NCBI GenBank assembly: GCA_013214355.1
Contig: JABSSL010000078.1
Coordinates: 62,001 to 126,000 of the forward strand
Source of the DNA: Saprospiraceae bacterium
GTDB taxonomy: Bacteria > Bacteroidota > Bacteroidia > Chitinophagales > Saprospiraceae
DNA: 64,000 nt
Direction of reading: 5' to 3'
Shown here piece by piece: positions 54,345 through 62,504 of the stretch. The position numbers were made by a program, and so were the translations under genes. Below the pieces are notes generated by a model. It had not been told where the DNA came from and made no database searches. It saw only the letters and a program-made list of their open reading frames with translations. Every line of letters begins with the position of its first letter. Within the stretch, counting starts at the first letter, position 1.

Positions 54345-56228
54345 ATGAGTAAAGAAATTAAGCTCTGCCTAGTATATCGCGACATGTGGCAATCCTCAGG
54401 AAAATATATGCCACGTCTCGACCAATTGTTGCAAGTAGCTGAACCCATCATTGAGATGGGATGCTTTAGCAGAGTAGAAACCAACGGAGGTGGCTTTGAG
54501 CAGATATCCCTGCTATACGGAGAAAATCCAAACAAAGCCGTTCGTGGATGGACTACCCTTTTCAATAAAGTGGGGATCCAAACGCAAATGCTGGAAAGGG
54601 GATTGAATGGTATTCGCATGAGTCCAGTAGCGGCCGATATCCGTCAGTTGATGTTCAAGGTGAAACAGAAACAAGGGACCAATATTGCCCGATCCTTTGA
54701 TGGCCTCAATAATCCACAGAATTTAGCTTTGTCCTTTCAATACGCCAGAGAAGCTGGTATGATTGCACAAGGAGCGCTGTCCATCACTCACTCCCCCGTT
54801 CACACGGTAGAGTATTATATCAACCTAGCAGATGCTTACATCGACCTAGGTGCCGAAGAAATTTGCATTAAGGACATGGCCGGGATTGGCCGGCCAGCGT
54901 CCATCGGCCGCATGATAAAAGGGATCAAGGATCGGCATCCCAATATTATTGTCCAATATCATGGTCACTCTACGCCGGGGTTTTCAATCGCTTCTTCTTT
55001 GGAAGCCGCCCGAGGAGGTGCCGATTATGTTGACGTTGGAATGGAGCCATTAAGCTGGGGTACAGGGCATGCGGACCTGCTGAGTGTACATGAAATGTTG
55101 AAAGATGCAGGCTTTAGTCTTCCAGACATCAATACAGAAGCTTACATGGCTGCCCGTGCCTGTAGTCAAGCCTTCATGGATGATTTCCTTGGTTATTACA
55201 TCAATAAGCAAAACCGCTTCATGAATAGCTTACTGATTGGACCAGGACTTCCAGGGGGGATGATGGGAAGCCTAATGGCCGACCTAGAGAAAAACGTGGC
55301 TAGTCTCAACCGTTGGTTAAAAAAACGGAACCAGCCAGAAATGGGACAACAAGACTTGCTGCTAAAACTATTTGATGAGGTTAAACACGCATGGCCACGC
55401 TTGGGTTACCCACCGTTGGTCACGCCCTACTCTCAATATGTCAAGAACGTATCCTTGATGAATGCTATCCAGTTGATCAAGGGGCAGGAGCGTTGGTCTA
55501 TGATTGATGAGAATACCTGGAATATGATTTTAGGAAAGGCGGGTAAATTGCCGGGAGAATTGGGAGCGGAAATCTTAGCCCTAGCGAAGGCTGAGGATCG
55601 CACCTTCTACGAAGGTAATCCCCAAGATCTATACCCGAACGAGTTGGAGTCTTTCCGACAAAAAATGCAAGAAAAAGGCTGGGAAGTAGGTTTGGACGAG
55701 GAAGAGCTAATGGAGTACGCCATGCACCCGCGCCAGTATGAGGATTATAAATCAGGGAAAGCCAAAGAAGCTTTCAACATAGACTTAGCCAAAAGAAAAG
55801 CGGCCGCCGCTGCGCCAGCTACAGTGACAACAACTAGCCCTGCGCCAGCTGAGTACGCCGCGAGCCCTAAGAACTTAACCATTACCGTAGATGGAACGGC
55901 CTATAAAGTAACCGTCGATTATGGACAGGGGGATGCAGCCGGAGATACGGAAGGTGCCAACTCAGAAACTGCTGCTGCCAAAGAAGCACCAAAGTCACAG
56001 ACGCCGATTACTGCCCCCTTGGAAGGGACCTTCTTACTCACTAAGGGGGGTGGAGAAGTTGGTATCAAAGTTGGAGATCAGATCAAAGAGGGAGATACCA
56101 TCGGCTATATAGAATCCATGAAAGTGATCAATGCTATAACCTCTGACAAAGCAGGCAAGGTTACAGAAATCGTTGCTCAGCACGGAGAAGAAATTGAAGA
56201 AGACGGTGTTATCATCTACCTAAGCTAG
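54345..56228 (+). CDS. oadA: Biotin-dependent decarboxylase alpha subunit (OadA-like carboxyltransferase)
   Basis: The 627-residue protein has a carboxyltransferase domain (about residues 5-450), an Ala/Pro/Thr-rich linker near 485-510, and a biotinyl domain whose acceptor is Lys593 in IESMKVINA. The metal-site motifs are present but altered. YRDMWQSSG replaces the usual RDAHQSL (Asp13 and Gln kept, His lost). IKDMAG keeps the carbamylated-Lys candidate. YHGHSTPG keeps HxH where HTHDTAG is usual. The subunit transfers CO2 from a keto acid or acyl-CoA to biotin, and the beta subunit then decarboxylates carboxybiotin while exporting sodium. Oxaloacetate is the default substrate of the family, but the divergence leaves this open. 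The beta gene starts four bases behind it. Confidence 0.88.
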   Translation: MSKEIKLCLVYRDMWQSSGKYMPRLDQLLQVAEPIIEMGCFSRVETNGGGFEQISLLYGENPNKAVRGWTTLFNKVGIQTQMLERGLNGIRMSPVAADIRQLMFKVKQKQGTNIARSFDGLNNPQNLALSFQYAREAGMIAQGALSITHSPVHTVEYYINLADAYIDLGAEEICIKDMAGIGRPASIGRMIKGIKDRHPNIIVQYHGHSTPGFSIASSLEAARGGADYVDVGMEPLSWGTGHADLLSVHEMLKDAGFSLPDINTEAYMAARACSQAFMDDFLGYYINKQNRFMNSLLIGPGLPGGMMGSLMADLEKNVASLNRWLKKRNQPEMGQQDLLLKLFDEVKHAWPRLGYPPLVTPYSQYVKNVSLMNAIQLIKGQERWSMIDENTWNMILGKAGKLPGELGAEILALAKAEDRTFYEGNPQDLYPNELESFRQKMQEKGWEVGLDEEELMEYAMHPRQYEDYKSGKAKEAFNIDLAKRKAAAAAPATVTTTSPAPAEYAASPKNLTITVDGTAYKVTVDYGQGDAAGDTEGANSETAAAKEAPKSQTPITAPLEGTFLLTKGGGEVGIKVGDQIKEGDTIGYIESMKVINAITSDKAGKVTEIVAQHGEEIEEDGVIIYLS

Positions 56229-56232
56229 ACCC

Positions 56233-57438
56233 ATGGATTCGCTGAGTAAGTTACTAGATATGACAGCCCTTGGGGCCATCGCGGAGCAGCCTGGCATATT
56301 GATTATGCTAGCCCTGGCGATACTTCTACTATACCTTGGTATATTCAAAAAGTATGAACCCTTATTGCTCATTCCCATCGGCTTTGGCGTCCTCCTCGCC
56401 AACATCCCAGGAGGCAATATGGCAGTAATTGCAGCGGCAGAAAATCCGGAAATTGCCCAGCAAACCCTTCCGGAAATTGCCGCTAACTTCGGCATTATGA
56501 ATATGCTCTACTACGCATTGATCAAGAGTGGCCTTCTACCTCCTTTAATCTTTTTGGGCGTAGGAGCTATGACTGATTTCGGTCCGATGCTGCGGAACCT
56601 TCGCTTAGCCTTTTTTGGAGCCGCGGCGCAATTAGGCATTTTCACTGTCCTCCTCGGTGCCATTGCTTTGGGTTTTTCTCCACAAGAAGCGGGAGCGCTA
56701 GGGATCATTGGTGGAGCCGATGGTCCCACAGCCATCTACACGAGTATCGTTTTGGCGCCACACTTGTTGGGGCCTATTGCTATCGCCGCCTATTCCTACA
56801 TGGCTTTGGTTCCCGTGATCATTCCTTTAGTAGTGAATCTTACCGTCTCCAAAAAAGAGTTAAAGATCAACATGAAAGAACAGGATAAGCAATTTCCTGA
56901 TCGATTGGAGATCAAAAACCTGAGAAGAGTTAAGATCCTTTTCCCCATCACTTTGGCCACCATCATTGCCATTCTAGTCCCTACCGCTACGCCATTAGTT
57001 GGACTATTATTGTTTGGGAATCTAATCAAAGAAATCGGCTCTGATACTAAACGCTTGTTCCAGGCAGCCTCGGAAACCATCATGAATACTGCTACGATTT
57101 TCTTAGGCTTAATCGTGGGTTCCACAATGACCATCAGTACCTTTTTGAAGATGGAAACCCTATTAATCATCGCCGGCGGCTTTCTCGCCTTTGCCATCTC
57201 CATTTTGGGAGGAATTCTGGCCGTCAAAGTCTACAATGTTTTTGCACAGAAAAAGATAAACCCCTTGATCGGAGCCACTGGTTTAAGTGCGGTGCCAATG
57301 GCTTCCAGGGTAGCCAATGACATTGCCCTGCAGCACGATCCTCGCAATCACCTACTGCAGTACGCTATGTCGAGTAACATCTCTGGTGTGATTGGGTCCG
57401 CGGTAGCAGCTGGGGTGCTAATTGCACTGTTGGGCTAA
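56233..57438 (+). CDS. oadB: Sodium-translocating decarboxylase beta subunit
   Basis: The 401-residue membrane protein has about ten hydrophobic segments and the family's signature GIIGGADGPTAIYTS with Asp163, the residue essential for sodium transport and carboxybiotin decarboxylation. VGAMTDFGPML near 110-120 and LFGNLIKEIG are further hallmarks. A final region reads GLSAVPMASRVAND. It completes the gamma-alpha-beta operon, whose order matches other sodium-pump decarboxylases. The complex sits in the inner membrane and converts decarboxylation energy into a sodium gradient. The family includes oxaloacetate, methylmalonyl-CoA and glutaconyl-CoA versions, and the beta subunit does not discriminate among them. 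Confidence 0.94.
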   Translation: MDSLSKLLDMTALGAIAEQPGILIMLALAILLLYLGIFKKYEPLLLIPIGFGVLLANIPGGNMAVIAAAENPEIAQQTLPEIAANFGIMNMLYYALIKSGLLPPLIFLGVGAMTDFGPMLRNLRLAFFGAAAQLGIFTVLLGAIALGFSPQEAGALGIIGGADGPTAIYTSIVLAPHLLGPIAIAAYSYMALVPVIIPLVVNLTVSKKELKINMKEQDKQFPDRLEIKNLRRVKILFPITLATIIAILVPTATPLVGLLLFGNLIKEIGSDTKRLFQAASETIMNTATIFLGLIVGSTMTISTFLKMETLLIIAGGFLAFAISILGGILAVKVYNVFAQKKINPLIGATGLSAVPMASRVANDIALQHDPRNHLLQYAMSSNISGVIGSAVAAGVLIALLG

Positions 57439-57793
57439 TCCATTTTCACTTCCTTCTTTTTATCCATGAAAAAAGGGCAGCTACCGCAATGGTTGGCTAC
57501 CCTCAAATGGTGATTTCCTAATTCTTAAATTCCTACTAGTGATGATGTACATGTGACCCCATGTTGACACTTTATGAGTATCACAAGCATTCATTGTTAG
57601 GCTGTGGCCTATACAATGAGTCACAACTGCCAGTCTACAGTTGATATGCCCTTTGGCAATTAGGATTGTAACTATTTTGGAAATCACCAGAAAGAAGTCG
57701 AACGCTTCTGTGCGAAGCTCAAAGGTCAATCTATCTCGTGGTAAAGTCGTCCATTCCTATAAAAATTGACCTTTTTTCGTTCGAGAAATACAA
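57439..57793. other. Intergenic region between convergent genes (355 bases)
   Basis: I see no credible gene; an 82-codon minus frame lacks any family feature. A stem-loop at 57591-57619 has arms TCATTGT/ACAATGA and AGGC/GCCT around a TGTG loop. It could end one of the two convergent transcripts. Confidence 0.5.
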
Positions 57794-58975
57794 TTACCCG
57801 GCAATAGCTCGAGAGGTATTACCAGATTGTTGCTTTCGATACTCCGAAGGAGACATACCCGTTTGCTCCTTAAAGGCCTTATTAAAGGTGGTTTTATTAT
57901 TAAAGCCCGAAGCATACGCAATGTCAATAATATATCTATTGCTATATTTTGGATCCGTCAAAAGCCGCTTGGCCTCTTCTACTCGGTACGTATTGACAAA
58001 ATCCGAAAAGTTCTTATTCAGTTTTTCGTTAATCACTTGTGACGCATGATGTGTACTCACTCCCAGTTGTTCAGCTAATTCCGTCAATCTAAATTCATTC
58101 TCTAGATAGGGTTGACTTGTTTTCATATGCTGTAGCAGCTTCTTCAAGATAGAATCAGCAGCCGAAGTTGTCAAAGAGGAATGTTGATATTTATTGGGCA
58201 GAAATACGCGCTCCAGCACACGCCCTCGGAAAATCGCTGGTTTACGATACCCCAGGTAACCAACCGTATAAATAAAGAGGGACATGGACATCGCGATGAA
58301 GTAATCATGCACCCGATTGAATAGGCGAGTATGTACAATCACAAAATAGATGAAGTAACTAGCGGTAAATGCCGTATATAATTGCCACAGTAGCTTCTGC
58401 CACTTATCCCGGATTATTGCTCGTTTATTGTTGGCATCTTTTTGCAAATTATCCCGAATCCACAAGGAGTAGATCATAAAACTATATACTGCCAGGTGAA
58501 GCACACATAGCCCTACAAAAAGGGAAAAATTATAAGGAACCATCAAGACATCCGGCGATACCTCCGCTATTCGTCCCTGTAGTATTTTTACCTTCTCTGC
58601 TTTTGGCATTATCAAGAAAGGCAGTCGATATAGAAACATGAACAGAAAAGGGAGAAAGTGCGGTATGATCTTTTTAAGCTCAATACGCGATGTCCCCAAT
58701 TCTTTCAAGTAAATGTATAGTAATGGGCCAAGCAAGAAGGTAAGTGGCTCATAGATACCCGCGAAATAAGTATAGAGATGATTATAGTTGGTCCAAAAGC
58801 CTACGTAATCGACCAAAGTAAGAGCAAAGGCGAAGATGAGTGCACCCAACCAAAGATTAGCTCTTTCCTGGCGCTTGACCGTACTAAAGAGTAAAAAAGA
58901 AAGAAAAAAGCCTTGTCCTGCCACTAAGAGAAAAATCGAAGTCCAGGTGTCTAGTGTGGGTCCGGTGTAATCCAT
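57794..58975 (-). CDS. AraC-family regulator with a multi-pass membrane sensor half
   Basis: The 393-residue protein has seven or so hydrophobic segments in residues ~10-250 (FLLVAGQGFFLSFLLFST at the start). A C-terminal AraC DNA-binding domain begins near residue 285, with LTELAEQLGVSTHHASQVIN, YIIDIAYASGFNNKTTFNKA and FKEQTGMSPSEYRKQ. This arrangement is common in Bacteroidota and is thought to sense a signal at the membrane and act directly on DNA. No flanking gene is an obvious target; the decarboxylase operon is convergent and the hydrolase gene is upstream on the same strand. Confidence 0.92.
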   Translation of the reverse strand: MDYTGPTLDTWTSIFLLVAGQGFFLSFLLFSTVKRQERANLWLGALIFAFALTLVDYVGFWTNYNHLYTYFAGIYEPLTFLLGPLLYIYLKELGTSRIELKKIIPHFLPFLFMFLYRLPFLIMPKAEKVKILQGRIAEVSPDVLMVPYNFSLFVGLCVLHLAVYSFMIYSLWIRDNLQKDANNKRAIIRDKWQKLLWQLYTAFTASYFIYFVIVHTRLFNRVHDYFIAMSMSLFIYTVGYLGYRKPAIFRGRVLERVFLPNKYQHSSLTTSAADSILKKLLQHMKTSQPYLENEFRLTELAEQLGVSTHHASQVINEKLNKNFSDFVNTYRVEEAKRLLTDPKYSNRYIIDIAYASGFNNKTTFNKAFKEQTGMSPSEYRKQQSGNTSRAIAG

Positions 58976-59174
58976 TTATTTAGTAGTCCGTTGCTACAGT
59001 AGCATTCTTAGGACTTAAGATAGGGAAGGCCGAAAGCTCCTAATAATGTCGGCTATTTTCATTTGGTAAGTTCTCTGACAAATGTCGGGGCTTGTGGCAC
59101 AGGATCGACCTCAGCGCCTATTCACTTGGCCCTTTCTCCCAGAAAGCTAGGGTTATAACTTACCTGCTATGATA

Positions 59175-60971
59175 TTATCGTCGTATCCTAGAAATGGGTA
59201 TTTTGATATACGAATCCGTAAACCATTCTATTTGCAAAGGCTCCTTACCAGCTTCGATAGTTTCTATACTGACGTCTTTTCCTGTTCCATAATTAATTTG
59301 ATCAAGTGAATGTTTGTTTCCATTCAACACCAGAATGAGTCGACTTCCTCGATTAATTTTTCTGCTGGTCATTCGCACATTGTCAAAAGAAATAGTATCG
59401 ATCACACCCGGCTGCAAAAGTTGTCGCTTACTGGGATCTTCACTTTGACTTGCTCTAACTACATTTTCGAGGGTTAGCTTAAAGTAACGTCCATCCCAGG
59501 TTTTCTCGTAGAGCACGGTACTAAAATCAAAATCCTTCTTATTGATTTTTACTTTTAGCTCTCCAAAATAAGATCCGTTGACCTCAAATTCTCTGGGAAA
59601 AGGCCTGGATACAAAGGATAAGCCATTGCCAACGACTAGCGTGTCACTTAGGACATAAGGAGCATAGTAGCTATTCTCCGCTCCTTCCGTACGATCCATA
59701 AAGTCTACCTCTTGCAAAAGGGGTTCTGCTGCTTTTTTGTTGATGCCATCCAGGCTAAAGTGTTGTACAAGGCCATTATTTCCTCTATCAAAAGGGCCAT
59801 CAAAATCAGAGGGTGTATTTGATAGGTAGAGCCTTACAGTGTCCGTCGATACTTCAGTTAAGCTAGCCACATAGTTCCAATTATTGGTCCCCATCACCTG
59901 ATAATTGATCAAGTCTTGAAGTAGCGTAGGTCTGGATTCACCCTTGAAAACATAGGCGAACCAATCAAAGATCAAAGCGGATATATCAACCTGGGCTGCC
60001 GCTCCAATGGAATATCCTCCTACCTGCTCCTCCGGCTTGGCTTGAGTCCCTGAGTGTGTGTAGGGCCCAATCAAAAGGTAATGCTCTGCACTGGGGTTAT
60101 ATTTGTAATGCTCCTTTAAATAATGCAAAGCTCCCATTTGCTCCTCGTCATAGTAGCCCGAAATGGTCAATACGGGAATCTTAATCTTAGCAAACTCCTG
60201 TTGGTAAGGAATCATCCCCTGCCAGTATTCATCATAAGTCGGATGAGCTAACCATTTTTCAAAAATGGGATTCTTCTGCCCCGCCAAGCTATCCATAGCT
60301 CGATAGGAAACACCTTTCTCATACCAACTAAGACTTAGGTCTCTCCAAGGCTGATCATCTTTTTGCAGCGTGGTGTCAAGATATCCATTCCCTGCTACCT
60401 GATGCGCCCAAGCATAGGAGTCATTAGACATTACTCCGTTTTCCATCGGCTCAGTAATCCCTGGAGCCAGTGCGGCTGTAGGCACAATGGTCTTCAAAGC
60501 AGGATGCATTTTTTTCGTAGCTGCCCACTGTGTAAAACCAGCATAACCTCTTCCATACATCCCCACTTGCCCATCACTCCACTTTTGACGGCTAATCCAA
60601 TCTATGACTTCATAAGTATCATCAGCTTCATGCTCATAAGGTATGCTAGCATCCGTGCTAAGTCCTTTCCCCCGCGAGTAGCTTACTATGCCTACGTATC
60701 CCTCCTTAGCTATTTTGATAGCTCGTTCCAGGTCGTCCGCTGGATGAGCATAAATGGTATGATATAGAATGGTACTTAACGGCAATTTCGCAGCGGAATC
60801 CCTTACCATGATGGCAGAAATTGATGCTCCATCCTTGGTAGGAATGAGCAAACTGTCTTGCACTAGCAACTTTAGGCCATCTTGTTGAATGATTCGGTAG
60901 GATTCTTCTTGGTCCTGCTGGCAAGCAATAAATAGTAAAGCTAATAAGGAAAAGATAGAGCTGTATTTCAT
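59175..60971 (-). CDS. CocE/NonD-family hydrolase, lipoprotein, catalytic Ser replaced by Gly
   Basis: The 598-residue protein has a lipoprotein signal with lipobox LFIAC (Cys17). It then has an alpha/beta-hydrolase domain of the X-Pro dipeptidyl-peptidase S15/CocE type (to about residue 330) and a C-terminal jelly-roll domain. The nucleophile elbow reads GMYGRGYAGF where the family has G-x-S-Y-x-G: codon 142 is GGT (Gly) instead of Ser. The other triad members are intact, Asp275 (SGYYDEEQ) and His306 (GPYTHSG). The rest of the domain is well conserved, as in FTQWAATKKMHPALKTIVP. The protein is therefore either inactive, uses another nucleophile, or the base is a sequencing error (one-base change AGT to GGT). 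Family members cleave acyl or proline-terminal bonds. No operon partner is apparent. Confidence 0.9.
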   Translation of the reverse strand: MKYSSIFSLLALLFIACQQDQEESYRIIQQDGLKLLVQDSLLIPTKDGASISAIMVRDSAAKLPLSTILYHTIYAHPADDLERAIKIAKEGYVGIVSYSRGKGLSTDASIPYEHEADDTYEVIDWISRQKWSDGQVGMYGRGYAGFTQWAATKKMHPALKTIVPTAALAPGITEPMENGVMSNDSYAWAHQVAGNGYLDTTLQKDDQPWRDLSLSWYEKGVSYRAMDSLAGQKNPIFEKWLAHPTYDEYWQGMIPYQQEFAKIKIPVLTISGYYDEEQMGALHYLKEHYKYNPSAEHYLLIGPYTHSGTQAKPEEQVGGYSIGAAAQVDISALIFDWFAYVFKGESRPTLLQDLINYQVMGTNNWNYVASLTEVSTDTVRLYLSNTPSDFDGPFDRGNNGLVQHFSLDGINKKAAEPLLQEVDFMDRTEGAENSYYAPYVLSDTLVVGNGLSFVSRPFPREFEVNGSYFGELKVKINKKDFDFSTVLYEKTWDGRYFKLTLENVVRASQSEDPSKRQLLQPGVIDTISFDNVRMTSRKINRGSRLILVLNGNKHSLDQINYGTGKDVSIETIEAGKEPLQIEWFTDSYIKIPISRIRR

Positions 60972-61087
60972 AGCACAATATTAAGGTTTAGCATGGATAA
61001 TGGCATAGCTCTCATGCCGAAATTTTCAGCGGCTAATAATCCCTAATACTAAGTATGCTCCTCTCGAAACGACTCTTTAAAGCAAGA

Positions 61088-61960
61088 CTACTTCTTCTCC
61101 GAAAAGGTATCTGGTCGCCATTCCAAGGCACCAAAAATCAAACGAAGTTTATCTCGCCAATTCTTACATTTTTTCGCCTCTCTCCAAATGTTCTGATACT
61201 CGATGAAATTGATCTTGATAGGATTGTTGGTTTTAATGTTTTTGGTCAAACCATACACTACTTTCTCCTCCTCCCGTTGAAAAGTGCCGAAGAGTTTGTC
61301 CCAGATAATTAATACTCCACCGTAGTTCTTGTCAAGGTATTTCTTGTTCGATCCATGATGAACGCGATGTACGGATGGTGTATTGAAAACTTCATCTAAC
61401 CATCCTAATTTGACTATTCGCTCCGTATGTATCCAAGTTTGATACTGCACTACAAAGATGAGAGCCACCAAGGCCTGGAAAGGGGTAAACCCAATACATA
61501 TCATGGGTAGCAGAAATATCCACTCGAAAAGACTTTCTATAATACTTAGGCGCATGGATACCGTGAGGTTATAGTCCTCCGAGGAATGATGCACGCTATG
61601 GCTGGCCCAAAGAATGCGATGTTCATGTTCCAAGCGATGCATCCAGTAATAGGTAAAATCTGCTGCAAAGAAGGCCAGTATCCAAGTCCAGATATTCATT
61701 GGAATAGAAAAAGGTGTCAGGTGGTGAAATAAAGTCAGGCCGATTATACCAACTGCCCCATAAAGCGTTTTTTCTAACAGCTGATTGATGACAAAGATGA
61801 CTACATTCGCGCCTGTATCACTCCATCTCCGCTCTTTGGCCGTAAATAAATCCAACAAGAGCTCTATACCGGTCAAAGAGAGGTTAAACACAAAGAAATA
61901 GGCTACATATTGCATAACCGCGGCCCCTTCCAATAGGGCCAGAAGCTCATTAAAACTCAT
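61088..61960 (-). CDS. Sterol desaturase/fatty acid hydroxylase-family membrane enzyme
   Basis: The 290-residue protein has about four membrane segments and the three diiron-binding histidine boxes of the family: HRLEH (residues 108-112), HSVHH (121-125) and HRVHH (198-202), plus His178 (WIHTE). These enzymes insert oxygen or a double bond into lipids such as sterols, carotenoids, alkylglycerols or sphingolipid chains. YGGVLIIWDKLFGTF after the last box is conserved. It lies 50 bases behind a 57-codon membrane protein gene on the same strand and may share a transcript with it. The lipid substrate is unknown. Confidence 0.93.
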   Translation of the reverse strand: MSFNELLALLEGAAVMQYVAYFFVFNLSLTGIELLLDLFTAKERRWSDTGANVVIFVINQLLEKTLYGAVGIIGLTLFHHLTPFSIPMNIWTWILAFFAADFTYYWMHRLEHEHRILWASHSVHHSSEDYNLTVSMRLSIIESLFEWIFLLPMICIGFTPFQALVALIFVVQYQTWIHTERIVKLGWLDEVFNTPSVHRVHHGSNKKYLDKNYGGVLIIWDKLFGTFQREEEKVVYGLTKNIKTNNPIKINFIEYQNIWREAKKCKNWRDKLRLIFGALEWRPDTFSEKK

Positions 61961-62010
61961 ACTTTAGTTTAGATAATTAAGAAAGGGGTTCAGCGAAGGG
62001 TAAATCTGTA

Positions 62011-62184
62011 CTATTGCCGGTCCTCAGGCAGGAAATACAGGAACCACAGGAACCAGAGCAGATTAGCTAAGCCCCACCAAGAAGCTTCTCCTTGGAAAAA
62101 CGCAATAATTTCATCCAATTTGTATAAGCCAATACACCCTAAGAATCCCAAATACCATTCCTTTTGCCAGCTCAGATTTTCCAT
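62011..62184 (-). CDS. Small membrane protein, 57 residues
   Basis: An ATG at 62184 opens a 57-codon frame ending at TAG (62011-62013). The product begins MENLSWQKEWYLGFLGCIGL, followed by YKLDEIIAFFQGEASWWG. The last part, LANLLWFLWFLYFLPEDRQ, is a very hydrophobic, Trp-rich segment ending in a charged tail. Two hydrophobic stretches (about residues 11-21 and 38-52) fit a small membrane protein with both ends on one side. I do not recognise a family. It lies 50 bases upstream of the hydroxylase-family gene on the same strand, and a mobile inverted-repeat element begins 36 bases upstream of its start. The amino-acid pattern looks genuinely coding. Confidence 0.65.
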   Translation of the reverse strand: MENLSWQKEWYLGFLGCIGLYKLDEIIAFFQGEASWWGLANLLWFLWFLYFLPEDRQ

Positions 62185-62219
62185 CGCCTGTTTTCATTTA
62201 AAAGTTATACTGCAAAGGG

Positions 62220-62366
62220 GCGTTGTTGCATGAACATATTTATGAAACTAAAATTGCGGCTTGGAAAAATATCATTTGGTCGGTGGACAACACCGACCAG
62301 CGCAAACGGCCCTTGTGGGTGTTGTCACCCACAACTTCCAAATAAAAAATGTTCATGCAACAACGC
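62220..62366. mobile_element. MITE-like element with 18-bp terminal inverted repeats
   Basis: GCGTTGTTGCATGAACAT (62220-62237) is exactly mirrored by ATGTTCATGCAACAACGC (62349-62366), bounding 147 bases. Inside are two perfect 9-bp hairpins, TGGTCGGTG/CACCGACCA (62277-62299) and TTGTGGGTG/CACCCACAA (62313-62334). CAAAGG occurs just outside both ends (62213-62218 and 62371-62376), possibly a target-site duplication but placed asymmetrically. No transposase is encoded, so this looks like a non-autonomous element. It lies between the AraC regulator gene and the small membrane protein gene. Confidence 0.75.
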
Positions 62367-62431
62367 TCTTCAAAGGTATGAGTGAATGGCACCGAGTCTT
62401 TTGTCCGTTTTGGACATTATTATCGAGTTAA

Positions 62432-62481
62432 AGACATTCGAAGTTTCCTTAAGTCAAGTCTCAGCAAAACTTCGGATGTCT
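62432..62481. repeat. Palindromic hairpin C behind the AraC/GyrI-like gene
   Basis: AGACATTCGAAGTTT (62432-62446) and AAACTTCGGATGTCT (62467-62481) pair over 15 bases with one G-T wobble, around a 20-base loop. It lies 23 bases behind the stop codon at 62505. The arm resembles that of palindrome B (25472), sharing AGACAT and GAAGT. A small hairpin TGTCC-gttt-tGGACA lies next to it near 62402-62416. Confidence 0.7.
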
Positions 62482-62504
62482 GCACGCCGCCTATTAGCTT
62501 ACCC

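Noticed and set aside
62164-62385. 73-codon plus-strand frame across the inverted-repeat element
   Set aside because: It runs through both terminal repeats and hairpins, so the frame is incidental.
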